49,349 nucleotides of DNA from Planctomycetota bacterium (lineage in GTDB: Bacteria; Planctomycetota; Phycisphaerae; WQYP01). Below the pieces are notes generated by a model. The model saw only the letters and a list, made by a program, of their open reading frames with translations, searched no databases and was not told where the DNA came from. The stretch is taken from the NCBI GenBank assembly GCA_021818445.1, contig JAKAEB010000028.1, forward strand, positions 1 through 49,349. Reading direction: 5' to 3'. Positions 24,999-37,214 of the stretch are shown here, piece by piece (position 1 is the stretch's first letter; every line of letters starts with the position of its first letter). Position numbers and translations under genes: made by a program.

Positions 24999-25835
24999 TT
25001 ATGCCTTGCTGCGTGCCCGTCGACGCGCTGTCAAAGCTGCCAATCCAAGCCCACCTGCCAAGACGGCCAGAGTTGACGGCACCGGCACGGCGGAAACCGC
25101 CAGATTTGTAAACTGCACATCGCTGCCGCCACCCGCACCGCTGACAAAAAATGTCAGCCCTTCTATTCCACCGGTCGAATCGGAGATTGTCCCCGAATGG
25201 GCCAGTGATCCGTTGACATCAAAATTGTAGGTAGTCGGGCTGGTGAGCGTAAAGCTGGCGGTGTCGAGCGTCCGATAGTTATAGGCGACACCGACACCTG
25301 AGGTCGTACCGCTGGCATCCGTAATGTAGCCGGCCACGGATGAGAATCCCGCCTGTTCAAATTGGAAAAGGGAATTATTGCTGGCGTCGTTGAGCGAGAA
25401 GCCAACGTGGCCGCCCCCAGCAGCACCATTGAGAACGAAATCAAACGAGACGCTTTGACCAACCGCCAGTGCGCCGCCGGTAAAGGGACGCGTGGCGGAA
25501 GTTGTGTTGACGTTAGGTGTGGTCGAGGTGTCGTAGATATCAAAAAATGGCGTAATGTTGCTATTGGTTGCAGAATTTATGAAATACCCGCCGGTTGTGC
25601 TCGCTGAAAGCGACCAGGCACCAAATCCGGTCCCACCATTCTGTCCGGTGGCCCAACCTGCCGGTGTTGTCGGCCCCTGCGTGGGGAAATAAGGTGAATT
25701 GCCGGCATTATCCATGGCCGCATTGGATGCGTGCACCGTTCCACTCATGCCGACGATACCCAATGCCGCGATCGCGGACAGGGCGAGAAGCTTGGAGAGG
25801 CCAACCTTCCCGCAGCAACTTTTGTTCCTACCCAT
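24999..25835 (-). CDS. PEP-CTERM-like exported protein with GTGFGAW motif
   Basis: A 278-residue protein. The ATG at 25835 (MGRNKSCCGKVGLSKLLALS) is chosen over an earlier one at 25865 because GTGGAG lies seven bases before it. A signal peptide spans about 1-38. The body is Gly/Thr/Ser-rich, with GGTGFGAWSLS near 62 and FDIYDT near 90, both shared with the protein at 17979-18869; the two are paralogues. The C-terminus, VPVPSTLAVLAGGLGLAAL then ARRRARSKA, is a variant sorting signal with VPVP in place of PEP. It is probably anchored or processed at the cell surface. A strong terminator follows. Confidence 0.8.
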   Translation of the reverse strand: MGRNKSCCGKVGLSKLLALSAIAALGIVGMSGTVHASNAAMDNAGNSPYFPTQGPTTPAGWATGQNGGTGFGAWSLSASTTGGYFINSATNSNITPFFDIYDTSTTPNVNTTSATRPFTGGALAVGQSVSFDFVLNGAAGGGHVGFSLNDASNNSLFQFEQAGFSSVAGYITDASGTTSGVGVAYNYRTLDTASFTLTSPTTYNFDVNGSLAHSGTISDSTGGIEGLTFFVSGAGGGSDVQFTNLAVSAVPVPSTLAVLAGGLGLAALTARRRARSKA

Positions 25836-26191
25836 ACAAAACTCCACAAAGTAAATAAAATACATCAGTCTTTGGCGTTATTGCTCGCACGAGCAAATAA
25901 AAAAACGCCCAAGATGACCTGGAAATTCTTATCTCCGCAACGCCCGGCAGCCGCCTGTATCAAAAAACGGCAACTGCGCAGCGCGGCACACTCCCGCCCA
26001 TCAATCCCACGCCATCTCCAATCTGCGTGTGGAAACCAACTCAAGTAGCCCGTGTATGCAAGCCGAGCCGCTTTCCGGCTCAACAAAATACCGCTACATC
26101 CCTGCTCAAAACACTTCCCGATGCTTGGATGGACTCGATGTAAGCTCCAAGCACACGTTAATAGCTTAATCCATTTCACTCCACTTGTCAA
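25836..26191 (-). promoter_or_regulatory. Long leader and candidate promoter of PEP-CTERM-like gene
   Basis: A TTGACA box is at 26186-26191 on the minus strand, with a weak -10 (TAAGCT, 26163-26168) 17 bp downstream. The roughly 320-nt leader holds a GCTTGGA/TCCAAGC hairpin, a GAGCCG/CGGCTC hairpin and a perfect TTGCTCG/CGAGCAA palindrome close to the start codon. No exact GAGCAAG or the TCAAGATTT box of the other modules was seen, so regulation may differ. Confidence 0.45.
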
Positions 26192-26229
26192 GAACAAAGT
26201 GATTAGATTTTAAATACTCTACAAAAAGT

Positions 26230-26615
26230 CATTATTCATGGGCCACCGATGGCGATTCTGCCGTAAAAAGTCGGTTCTAACGCAGTTGTGAAATCGCTGA
26301 CGCATCCAGCCTCGGTATCGATGGCCCCATATTATCCCGTGAATGTCGTGCGCACCTCTGCCGTCCTGCTGCGGCAAAAATCTCCACCCCATGCGACAGC
26401 CAAGGCACACACTTATCGATGTGTGAAGTGTCATCTAAATGAAGAGGGGCTGTCTGAATATCATCAATTCCCGCACGGCGGCACTGGCGCAATATCCCCG
26501 AAGGCAACCATTTCGCTTTTCGGCCATTTGATAGCAGTATGCCGTAAACGCCCGGCGGGTCATAACGCAAGCGGATTGACCGATTGGCAAATCCACTTCA
26601 TGGCGGGGGAGCGTC
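26230..26615. other. Intergenic region without a supported gene
   Basis: About 385 bp between the leader above and the 3' end of the Sel1 gene. Short open frames on both strands have no recognisable composition or start signals. No convincing terminator for the Sel1 gene was found here. Confidence 0.4.
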
Positions 26616-28157
26616 TTATGGCCCCGGCCCCTCGTCATCGGGCGTAATTTCATCGTCCGGCGTTATCTCGTCCGGATCAGGTGGAGCGGCATTTTCTGCC
26701 GCAATTTCTGCCTGGTCGATGGCCGATTGCCGGGCATATTCCTCCCGTTGCTGCTGCTCCTCTTCCTGAACCAATTGGGCACCAATCGCAGCATTTAGCA
26801 GTTGCTGCTGCCTGTGGGTAAATGATTGCGATGGATGTTGCTGCATCCGGCTTTGAATAAGCAAACGAATGTTAGTTTTTGCTCTGGCGTAATTTCCCTT
26901 GGCAGCCAGCGCATACCAATGAAGTGCCTTGCTAAAACTGGGGGCCACTCCCTCACCATTCTGATACATGACACCGAGATTATTTTCGGCGCACAGGTCA
27001 TGCTGCGCGGCAGCGAGTTTATAATAGTGTAAAGCCAAGCGATAGTTCTCCGTCGTCCCTTCGCCGGTTTGGTAGCAATAGCCAACGAAAGATTCACCCG
27101 CAATGTCGCCGAGCGCCGCAAGCCGTTTGAAAATCAGCATGGCGCTGGCGTATTCAGGGGTAAATTTATAGTGCCGATAAGCCCCAAAAAATTCTGCATA
27201 ACCAAGGCTGTATTCGGCCTGAATATTTCCATCTTTCGCCTCCTTGCGCAACGGTGCCAGCCATATCCGAGCCTGCATCACCTGTGCCGCAGGCCAAGAG
27301 GCCCTGACGGCCAAGGTTAGCCATGCCTGCATTTTTGTCCGGCTCGCCGCTGTTCCCCAGCCGTATTTATAGGCCCGGGCCAACTGGTATTCTGCCGCAG
27401 GTACACCGGACTGAGCCGCCAGTTTAATAAGTTTGAATCCGCTCGTGCGATCCACCGCAACACCGTCATATCCATACATCTCTATGTCACCCAAGGCCAG
27501 TTCGGCCGGAACATAACCCCTATTCGATGCCTGCGTGCACCAGTAAACGGCTTTTGCAGGATCAGCCGTGCAGGCAGTTCCGGTCTGGTACATATCTGCG
27601 AGAAGTATCTGGGCCCGGGGAATACCCGCCGCCGCCGATTTACCCAACCATTTGAATTCATGCTGTTGTAATATCGCGTAGAAAGTTGCGTACATGGGTG
27701 ATCCCTGCCCGGCGGGCACTTCGGGTATTTGTCCCCACACCCCATTGGTACCTGGCTCGCTCAACCGGCGGTAAAGCAGGGCTAAGTAAAATTCCCCCTC
27801 CGGATCGCCGCGATCAGCGGCAAATTTCAGGTAGTTGTACATCCCACCCTCGGCACTCAACGATTCACCCATTGATCTCAAATTGGCACGCTGCTGCCGT
27901 TCAAAAGGATAAGGGCTGAAACGTTGCCACAACATCTGGAACGTCTCACCATTGTCGGCCTGGCGCTCCAAGCTGGATCCGGTTGCGGCCGATATCGGGC
28001 CTGGCATCGCTTCGTTCATGGCCGCCTGCTGCTGCGACTGCATGGCCCATTGACTTACTCCCGGGATGGGGCCGAAAGCCGACAATTCGCTGGCCGAACA
28101 GCCAGCCAAACCCATCAGGCCGGCCATCGCCGCTAAAAATAACAAATATTTAAGCAT
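26616..28157 (-). CDS. Sel1-repeat lipoprotein
   Basis: A 513-residue protein with a lipoprotein signal peptide (LLFLAAMAGLMGLAGC, lipobox Cys at about 20), so it should be attached to a membrane outside the cytoplasm. From about 110 to 430 there are Sel1/TPR-like repeats, for example DRGDPEGEFYLALLYRR, AAGIPRAQILLADMYQTG, LGDIAGESFVGYCYQTG and CAENNLGVMYQNGEGV. Such repeats form a solenoid for protein contacts. The C-terminus is a Gln-rich coil followed by an acidic repeat (DEITPDDEITPDDEG). GGAG lies eight bases before the ATG at 28157. It follows ligA on the same strand after 148 bp. Confidence 0.88.
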   Translation of the reverse strand: MLKYLLFLAAMAGLMGLAGCSASELSAFGPIPGVSQWAMQSQQQAAMNEAMPGPISAATGSSLERQADNGETFQMLWQRFSPYPFERQQRANLRSMGESLSAEGGMYNYLKFAADRGDPEGEFYLALLYRRLSEPGTNGVWGQIPEVPAGQGSPMYATFYAILQQHEFKWLGKSAAAGIPRAQILLADMYQTGTACTADPAKAVYWCTQASNRGYVPAELALGDIEMYGYDGVAVDRTSGFKLIKLAAQSGVPAAEYQLARAYKYGWGTAASRTKMQAWLTLAVRASWPAAQVMQARIWLAPLRKEAKDGNIQAEYSLGYAEFFGAYRHYKFTPEYASAMLIFKRLAALGDIAGESFVGYCYQTGEGTTENYRLALHYYKLAAAQHDLCAENNLGVMYQNGEGVAPSFSKALHWYALAAKGNYARAKTNIRLLIQSRMQQHPSQSFTHRQQQLLNAAIGAQLVQEEEQQQREEYARQSAIDQAEIAAENAAPPDPDEITPDDEITPDDEGPGP

Positions 28158-28305
28158 AAACCTGTCTCCATAAAAACGGATTCAGGGGTCAATAGATGCT
28201 GTAATTTTAACGCCCTTGAGGTAAGCAGCAAATCCACAGCGCATAATCGAGCGTCCCGTCGTTGGCCGCGCCAAGGCGATCCCGGCGGAGTTTCCAAACA
28301 GGCTC

Positions 28306-31582
<3,277 letters not shown>

Positions 31583-31612
31583 GGTGTCCTCGCTTCACAT
31601 CCGCATCGGGCA

Positions 31613-31978
31613 TCAACTGCAATTGACAGGCTGATGCACACGTGCCGGAACCAGGCAGATAAATTCAAAATCCGCCTCGCCAACATTGCGGAATTGATGC
31701 ATCTGATTGGCCGGTACATACACCGCATCGCCCGGTGAAAGCAGCCGATGCGATCCATCGGGCAGGACGGCCTGTCCTCGGCCGGCCAGCACCAGCACCT
31801 CGTGCTCGTAATCGTGCTGATGGTGTGGCGTGTGGCCACCCGGATGCACGGTGAATTTGCGCATTGCAAAATTGGGACACCCATCGCCCGGGCCCAGCAG
31901 CATCTGCATATCGGTGTCCGATGCACCCGGCATGGTCACCGGCACACCGGCAATCGATGATGTTGATTTAATAATCAT
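31613..31978 (-). CDS. Single-domain cupin protein
   Basis: A 121-residue protein with the two cupin motifs: GGHTPHHQHDYEHEVLVLAGRG (short metal-binding part PHHQHDYEHE, about 48-58) and PGDAVYVPANQMHQFRN (about 83-98). The His/Glu pattern predicts a bound metal ion. The ligand is unknown; small cupins of this type occur as enzymes or sensors. GGAAAGG before the ATG at 31978 supports the start. It is in a tight minus-strand group with ndk, cls and ligA. Confidence 0.9.
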   Translation of the reverse strand: MIIKSTSSIAGVPVTMPGASDTDMQMLLGPGDGCPNFAMRKFTVHPGGHTPHHQHDYEHEVLVLAGRGQAVLPDGSHRLLSPGDAVYVPANQMHQFRNVGEADFEFICLVPARVHQPVNCS

Positions 31979-32020
31979 AAATTAACCTTTCCGCATTTTC
32001 TCTCCGGCAGGGCCTGCCCC

Positions 32021-32491
32021 TCACTGCGCCTTGCCGCCACTGGTGTCATATACCCAATGTTGCAGCGCTGGCTGGTAGGTCAGTAATTCGTCCGCTTTAA
32101 AAAACCGGGCAATTTCAACCTTCGCCGCTTCATTTGAATCGCTGCCATGGATTAAATTATTGGCCCCCGACATTCCATAATCGCCCCGGATGGTCCCCGG
32201 TTCCGCCTTAAAACCCGCTGTCGCGCCGATCAATTTGCGGCACACATCCACCGCATGATTTCCTTCAAGCACCATCAGCACCACCGGCCCGCTGGTCATA
32301 AAGTTTACCAGTGATCCGTAAAACGGCTTTTCACGGTGCATCTCATAATGTGCTTCAACCACGCTGCGCGAAAGCATCGTCATCTTCATGCCGACGGTCG
32401 CAAGTCCTTTGCTTTCAAACCGCTGGATGATGCCGCCCATCAGGCCTCGCTGCACGGCATCGGGTTTGAGAATAATTAATGTTCGATCCAT
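32021..32491 (-). CDS. ndk: Nucleoside diphosphate kinase
   Basis: A 156-residue enzyme that transfers the gamma phosphate between nucleoside di- and triphosphates. Visible are RTLIILKPDAVQRGL at the N-terminus, the phosphohistidine motif NLIHGSDS (His115) and the RGDYG loop. GGAGG lies upstream of the ATG at 32491. The C-terminus is a little longer than the shortest Ndk proteins (QPALQHWVYDTSGGKAQ). It begins the ndk-cupin-cls-ligA group. Confidence 0.97.
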   Translation of the reverse strand: MDRTLIILKPDAVQRGLMGGIIQRFESKGLATVGMKMTMLSRSVVEAHYEMHREKPFYGSLVNFMTSGPVVLMVLEGNHAVDVCRKLIGATAGFKAEPGTIRGDYGMSGANNLIHGSDSNEAAKVEIARFFKADELLTYQPALQHWVYDTSGGKAQ

Positions 32492-32648
32492 AAAAGCCTC
32501 CTCGCCAGTATTTCAATCGGGCGCACAACATCCCTCGCCCTTCCCGCGAGATTTTACGCCCGGATCATCTTTTCAGCGAGTGAGGCCTATGGTGTCACGG
32601 CCGTTTCTATGCGACGATTGTAGTTATTGCCCCAGTCAGGTTTCCCCC

Positions 32649-33377
32649 TCACACATGTATCAATTCCAATGCTGCACGCGCCACCGGTGTAATTGGCGGC
32701 AATTCGCTTGCCTTGCGCTGCACATCCGCCGGGGTAAGCTGCATCAATCCGCTGTGCTCATGGTTCACGGCCAAGTCAACCGTCCTGCCGCTGCGCACGG
32801 CCCCCGCCCAGACCAGTTCCGGCTGGTGCAGGTTCGGTTCATGCAGCATCCCGCATAGCAGTGGGGCGGTTATCAAATCGGATGCGTCTAACCCCAGTTC
32901 CTCATGTATTTCACGCTGTAATTCATGCATAACATCCACGCCCGTTGTACCCTCCGCCAGCGTCAAAATGCCGCCAAAAAGATGCAGATGTTCCGCATAC
33001 GCCGCTACCGATTTACTCCGCAAACCTAATATCCCCTGGCCCCCTTGCGTCAGCAGGATGCTTGAACCGACGGCCGGCCGCCTGAAAGAATCAGCAAAAC
33101 GATCTGCATGCCGCACGCATGTGATCTGAAATTCTGAATACCGCGCCGGGTAAAGCCTCAGTGTCAATGCTGCATCCCGATGCTCCCAGCCCGCCAATGC
33201 CGCAATCGGGCCATCAAATAATACCCGTCCCCGCGCCGCCGCCTTATCGCCTTCAACCTTCCATAGCTGGTCGATCAGTTGTCTTACATCCTTTGGTAGC
33301 TCCGGCGGCGCTACCCATTCTAAATGCAAACTTCCTGCACTCCAGCGTCCCCAAACCAATTTCTCGGCTTCCTGCAT
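32649..33377 (-). CDS. Nudix hydrolase family protein
   Basis: A 242-residue protein. The ATG at 33377 (MQEAEKLVWGRW) has GAGGAA eight bases before it; an upstream in-frame start at 33479 would overlap acpS. The Nudix box GGILTLAEGTTGVDVMHELQ...REIHEELGL lies at about 148-172, with the REIHEEL metal-binding core intact. The N-terminal 100 residues form a separate domain. Nudix enzymes cleave nucleoside diphosphate-linked substrates; the specific one is unknown. The gene is divergent from acpS. Confidence 0.88.
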   Translation of the reverse strand: MQEAEKLVWGRWSAGSLHLEWVAPPELPKDVRQLIDQLWKVEGDKAAARGRVLFDGPIAALAGWEHRDAALTLRLYPARYSEFQITCVRHADRFADSFRRPAVGSSILLTQGGQGILGLRSKSVAAYAEHLHLFGGILTLAEGTTGVDVMHELQREIHEELGLDASDLITAPLLCGMLHEPNLHQPELVWAGAVRSGRTVDLAVNHEHSGLMQLTPADVQRKASELPPITPVARAALELIHV

Positions 33378-33477
33378 AATTAATTCCTCATTCCTGCCGC
33401 CAGGATAGTTGATATTGCCGCGGCACGTTTGCATGATAACGGCTATCTTATCTGCCGTCTTGCTTGCGGAGTGTGCC

Positions 33478-33858
33478 ATGGCAATCGTGGGTTACGGTAT
33501 TGATATGGTGGAGATGAAACGCATCGAATCCATGCTGGATAAGCATGGCGACGCATTTCTTGTCCGCTGCTTTACCGATGCCGAACGCACCTGGCTTGCA
33601 GAATATAAATTTCCATTGCCGCATATCGCCGGCCGTTTCGCCGCCAAGGAGGCCATCGTTAAAGCCCTTGGCACCGGTTTTCGCGACGCCATCTCCTGGC
33701 TGGATATGGAAGTTCTGCCCGATCGGCTTGGTAAACCGGTCATTACTCTGCGCGGTGCCGCCTCCGAAAGAGCTGCGGCTCTCGGTGTCCGTCATTGGCA
33801 TATCAGTCTTAGCCACACCGCCACCGCCGCCGTTGCCAGTGTCATAGCTGAAATTTAA
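33478..33858 (+). CDS. acpS: Holo-[acyl-carrier-protein] synthase
   Basis: A 126-residue enzyme that attaches 4'-phosphopantetheine from CoA to apo-ACP. The family pattern is clear: VGYGIDMVEMKRIE (metal-binding Asp9), FTDAERTWL and GRFAAKEAIVKALGTG (Glu58), then HISLSHTATAAVA. GGAG lies before the ATG at 33478; earlier in-frame ATG codons give an unneeded N-terminal extension. Its stop codon at 33856-33858 overlaps by 3 bp with the convergent stop of the phage-type tail gene. Confidence 0.96.
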   Translation: MAIVGYGIDMVEMKRIESMLDKHGDAFLVRCFTDAERTWLAEYKFPLPHIAGRFAAKEAIVKALGTGFRDAISWLDMEVLPDRLGKPVITLRGAASERAAALGVRHWHISLSHTATAAVASVIAEI

Positions 33859-34244
33859 CTCACCGGCCCCCAAACTACCGCATACGGCCCGGTGGAAATG
33901 ATCATCGCTCGAAATTCCATCAGATCATCGGCCGACAGGGTCCACATAAAGCCATAAATATTAAATGTGCCGCTGATGCTCCATCCGCCGGGTGCTGTAA
34001 ATGTAATATTCACCGCGTTAAATACGCTCCCCAATCCCGGTGCCGCGCTGTTGGCCCAGCCGCTGATATCCCCACGCAGTTGCTGGCCCGTCATCAGGCT
34101 GGCAGTAAAACTGCCGTCGGAATACGCCGTGCTGTCCACCTCGCGAAATTCTTCCTGCAATTGTGCCCGCACCACATTCAAGCTCACGCCCGCCGGCAGC
34201 ACAATCTCCGCCTGCCATGCCGCTGTGGGGATTAAACCGCTCAT
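33855..34244 (-). CDS. Phage-type tail protein, putative tail tube subunit
   Basis: A 129-residue protein from the ATG at 34244, which has TGGAG six bases upstream. It is mainly beta-strand (AEIVLPAGVSL, SFTASLMTGQQLRGD, AVNITFTAPGG, FNIYGFMWTLSADDLMEF). No single motif fixes the family; the call rests on its place at the end of the order connector, head closure, tail completion, tail protein, as in siphophages. There is no tape-measure gene after it; the next gene is acpS on the other strand. Confidence 0.45.
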   Translation of the reverse strand: MSGLIPTAAWQAEIVLPAGVSLNVVRAQLQEEFREVDSTAYSDGSFTASLMTGQQLRGDISGWANSAAPGLGSVFNAVNITFTAPGGWSISGTFNIYGFMWTLSADDLMEFRAMIISTGPYAVVWGPVS

Positions 34245-34264
34245 CCAAGGCTCCAGTCCGCAAC

Positions 34265-34678
34265 TTATTTGCCCGCAAACAGCTTTCCGCCCACCCGCCA
34301 TCGCACCCGATACATCGGCACGCCCGCTGAATTGATCACCACCAACGAGCCCGCCGCTGACTCCACCGCGCGGCTCGCCAGAAGCGTCATACCCTCGAGA
34401 GCAAAATTTACTCCGTCCACCGCCGCCCGAATCGCCTGTGCCCCGGCTACGGCCGTCGCCAATTCCTGGCTGTACACCGCAATGTCCGCTTCCGCGTCGA
34501 TGTACCGGTTCAGCGCCAAATCATGCCGCACGCTTGAGGCCCCGGCTGTAATCACCACCAGCGGCAGCACTGCTGATTCCGGTGCCGCATCCAGATAAAC
34601 CGCCGGCACAGTCCCCATAACAGCGCCCAAGTCAGCACTGTTGATTTGCGCGATAATGGCCGTTATCCATGCCTGCAT
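34265..34678 (-). CDS. Phage tail-completion-like protein (DUF3168 type)
   Basis: A 137-residue protein from the ATG at 34678, with CAGGAG upstream; an earlier in-frame start at 34699 is poorer. The pattern VPAVYLDAAPESAVLPLVVI, then HDLALNRYIDAEADIAVYSQ, resembles the DUF3168/gp17-like tail-completion proteins that join head and tail. It lies between the head-closure-like gene and the tail gene, the position this family holds in siphophages. Confidence 0.6.
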   Translation of the reverse strand: MQAWITAIIAQINSADLGAVMGTVPAVYLDAAPESAVLPLVVITAGASSVRHDLALNRYIDAEADIAVYSQELATAVAGAQAIRAAVDGVNFALEGMTLLASRAVESAAGSLVVINSAGVPMYRVRWRVGGKLFAGK

Positions 34679-34737
34679 CCGGCTCTCCTGCTGTGGCACC
34701 GCGGCGGCATCCGCATAGCGTACGGCCGCGTCGGTGC

Positions 34738-35076
34738 CTATTGGCTGCTTTGCGGGTCAATCCATGCGGCGTATATGCCCCACGCCGTGTCGCGATCGCC
34801 CAGATTCATCACCCACTGCACACGGTAATACCATTGGCCGTCAAAAATGCGGTCATCCAGCCGGGCACCGGTGTCGACGGGCGTCATGATGACTGTATCG
34901 ACTTCCACCGACGCCCGGAATGCCTCCGGCTGCCGCCTCGCCCGCACCTTGAATACGCACGCCGGCACCCCGCTGAGAACATCGGTCCACACCTGCTGTT
35001 GTGATCCATCCGCACCGGCCAAAACCGTCGCCCGCTGCAAGCTGACCGTCCGGCGGCATAATAGTCGCAGTGTCAT
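34738..35076 (-). CDS. Phage head-closure (head-tail joining) protein
   Basis: A 112-residue protein starting at ATG 35076. The sequence has the head-tail joining protein pattern: LLCRRTVSLQRATVLAGADG, then QVWTDVLSGVPACVFKVRARRQPEAF and ARLDDRIFDGQWYYRVQWV, ending on a short beta-strand. It lies 15 bp behind the connector gene. The ribosome-binding site is weak. Confidence 0.65.
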   Translation of the reverse strand: MTLRLLCRRTVSLQRATVLAGADGSQQQVWTDVLSGVPACVFKVRARRQPEAFRASVEVDTVIMTPVDTGARLDDRIFDGQWYYRVQWVMNLGDRDTAWGIYAAWIDPQSSQ

Positions 35077-35090
35077 AAATTAAATATCCA

Positions 35091-35921
35091 TTAAACCAGC
35101 GCGTCCCGGTAAGGCATCAGTAAATTGGCTACCTCGGGTGTGAGAAACAAATCCCCCGGCCGCACCACATATTCATACCCCACCGTCCGTCCCTGCGATT
35201 CGCGTGCCTTGGTTAAATCCGCTTGGTTGATTACATTGCCCACCATCAGCGCTGCCGCCAATTGAACATCCAACGGTATCATGGCCCCCAACAGCGGCCC
35301 GGCACTGTGCGCCATCGCAAAGGTGGCCGTAAAGCCGGTGCTGCTTACCGCCGTTATTGCCACCGTTTCTTGTGTGCTTATTCCCGCATCAACCGTAAGC
35401 AGTTCGCCGGGCTGCAAACTCCAACTCTGGCCTTGGCTTAGCCCCGAAATGCTCCCTGTGTTGATGGTATTTACGCCCGCCGCAATCGCCCCGGGCACGC
35501 TGATCAGATACCCAAAGCCCGCAATATAATCCACCTCAATCGCGTCGGCCCCCGCAATGGGCAGATCGGCAAAGGGCCAATTTTCCACGGAAAACCAGGC
35601 CATCGCGCCGGGGCGAAAAATCACCCGGCCTACCGCAGGCCGCAGATCAAACTGGTCAGGACTGAATGTCATTGGAGTGGTACTTGTGGGCATTAAGGTG
35701 ACACTATTGAGTGCCATGACCGGCGTTTGCCGCAACATCAATTGCCCGCTGCGGGGCGCATCATAAAGTTCCAGATATCGGTTGGGGATAAAATCCCGGC
35801 GGCAATATTGCACAATGCGGCGGCTCACGGCTGAAATCGCCGCTGCCGTCATCGCTGCCGGGGCATTGGCCACCGCCGCCGACACGCTCTGTGCATATTC
35901 ACTGCTGATTAAATCGCCCAT
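35091..35921 (-). CDS. Phage head-tail connector-like protein
   Basis: A 276-residue protein from the ATG at 35921 (MGDLISSEYAQSVSAAVANA); the open frame continues upstream only as the antisense of the polyprenyl synthase gene. The N-terminal helices and FIPNRYLELYDAPRSGQLMLRQTPVMALNSV resemble gp6-like connector proteins, and AIEVDYIAGFG plus QLAAALMVGNVINQADL near the end also fit that family. The protein is longer than typical connectors because of a Gly/Thr-rich insert (about 150-215). A ribosome-binding site is not obvious. It is the first of four consecutive neck/tail genes. Confidence 0.65.
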   Translation of the reverse strand: MGDLISSEYAQSVSAAVANAPAAMTAAAISAVSRRIVQYCRRDFIPNRYLELYDAPRSGQLMLRQTPVMALNSVTLMPTSTTPMTFSPDQFDLRPAVGRVIFRPGAMAWFSVENWPFADLPIAGADAIEVDYIAGFGYLISVPGAIAAGVNTINTGSISGLSQGQSWSLQPGELLTVDAGISTQETVAITAVSSTGFTATFAMAHSAGPLLGAMIPLDVQLAAALMVGNVINQADLTKARESQGRTVGYEYVVRPGDLFLTPEVANLLMPYRDALV

Positions 35922-36094
35922 CCGGAGGCTGTAGCTCTTTACAATAAAAATAACCCGCCATCCATTGGCGATTATCGCATCACCCCGGCCCGCGCTTGAT
36001 CTCACGCGGCACTCGTTGGCACATTGCATGCTCAGAGCCTGTTTGGCAACTCCGGCGTTTCCCGCTGCGAACCCGCAAAGTTCTAACTTTGTGC

Positions 36095-36122
36095 TGGACA
36101 CCAGGGAGAAAGTTTCTATAAT
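36095..36122 (+). promoter_or_regulatory. Promoter of polyprenyl synthase
   Basis: TGGACA (36095-36100) and TATAAT (36117-36122) are separated by 16 bp, about 70 bp before the start codon. Confidence 0.6.
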
Positions 36123-36194
36123 TTCAATAAGAATTGAAAGTTCGTGCGGCGTCGCTGCCGGCGCAGCATAAACTTTCAGGAAGGAGCTTACTCT

Positions 36195-37181
36195 ATGCCA
36201 CCCCAACTCCTGGCCGATGGCATTGGCCTGCTGGAAACACGCCTGACTGAAGTGAAGGAGCTTTTCGAGAGTGAACTTGCCGGCTCGGCCGATGCCGTGA
36301 TGCCGCTCGTCCGCCACATCAGTCATTTTCAGGGCAAAATGCTCCGCCCCCGGCTGGTGCTCCTCGCCGGTGCGGCCGCCGTTGGCAGGCCGTCTTTGGG
36401 CACCGATCACATCGTGCTGGCCGCGGTGGTGGAAATGGTGCATGTTGCCACACTCATCCACGATGATGTGCTTGATGGGGCGGATGTCCGCCGTCGGGCC
36501 GCCACCATCAATCGCCTTAAAGGCAATCAGGCGGCTGTTCTGCTGGGCGACATGCTCATCAGCCACGCCTTTCATCTCTGCAGCGGCCTGGAATGCCAAA
36601 GTTATTCTCGCCTCATCGGCAAAACCACCAATCTGGTGTGTGAAGGTGAGTTGCTGCAAAATCTCGCCGAGCACAACTGGCATCTGACCGCCGATGCCTA
36701 TTTCGACATTATTTACCGTAAAACCGCCAGCCTGATTGAAACTTCCTGCCGTTTAGGTGCGATGGCGGCAGATGCCGATAATCAGGTTGTTGAGGCCCTC
36801 GCCCAGTACGGCCGCCACGTTGGCATCGCATTTCAAATTGTCGATGACATTTTGGATATTGCCGGCTCGACGCGCGTAGTGGGCAAGTCGCTGGGCACAG
36901 ATATTCAGCAGGGTAAGCTTACGCTGCCCATGATTCATTTTCTCTCGGCCGCCGACCAGCCGCATCGGGATTTGCTTATCGGCCTGCTGGAATCATCCGA
37001 TCCGGATCGCACCGACCATGTTCGTAAACTGCTTCAACCTACGGAAAGCATGGCGTTTGCCAAGGCGGAAGCACGCAGTTGCGTAAACCGGGCCATCAAG
37101 GCAGTTGACATTTTGCCTGATTCCGAGTTCAAATTGCAGCTTATCGAGATGGCTCGATATGTAACCGAGCGCGAGAAATAA
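36195..37181 (+). CDS. Polyprenyl diphosphate synthase
   Basis: A 328-residue trans-prenyl transferase. The first aspartate-rich motif is DDVLD (90-94) and the second DDILD (217-221); GKMLRPRLVLLA, the KxTLP-like QGKLTLP and the conserved VCEGELLQ are also present. It extends allylic diphosphates with isopentenyl diphosphate; the chain length cannot be fixed by eye, but the position just before mqnE suggests it makes the menaquinone side chain. The ATG at 36195 has AGGAG nine bases upstream. Transcription probably continues into mqnE, 33 bp on. Confidence 0.93.
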   Translation: MPPQLLADGIGLLETRLTEVKELFESELAGSADAVMPLVRHISHFQGKMLRPRLVLLAGAAAVGRPSLGTDHIVLAAVVEMVHVATLIHDDVLDGADVRRRAATINRLKGNQAAVLLGDMLISHAFHLCSGLECQSYSRLIGKTTNLVCEGELLQNLAEHNWHLTADAYFDIIYRKTASLIETSCRLGAMAADADNQVVEALAQYGRHVGIAFQIVDDILDIAGSTRVVGKSLGTDIQQGKLTLPMIHFLSAADQPHRDLLIGLLESSDPDRTDHVRKLLQPTESMAFAKAEARSCVNRAIKAVDILPDSEFKLQLIEMARYVTEREK

Positions 37182-37214
37182 GCGCCCGGCCGCCATCGCT
37201 GGGAGGTTTAAGTT

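Noticed and set aside
26440-26460. Possible insertion-sequence end
   Set aside because: Only a short similarity to a common IS end by eye; no inverted partner, target duplication or transposase found.
26288-26647. Plus-strand frame with a CxxCH motif
   Set aside because: No signal peptide or start signal; overlaps the end of the Sel1 gene; the motif is probably chance.
35922-36683. N-terminal extension of the connector frame across the polyprenyl synthase gene
   Set aside because: It is the antisense of a clear DDxxD-containing enzyme; the phage-like sequence begins at the ATG at 35921.
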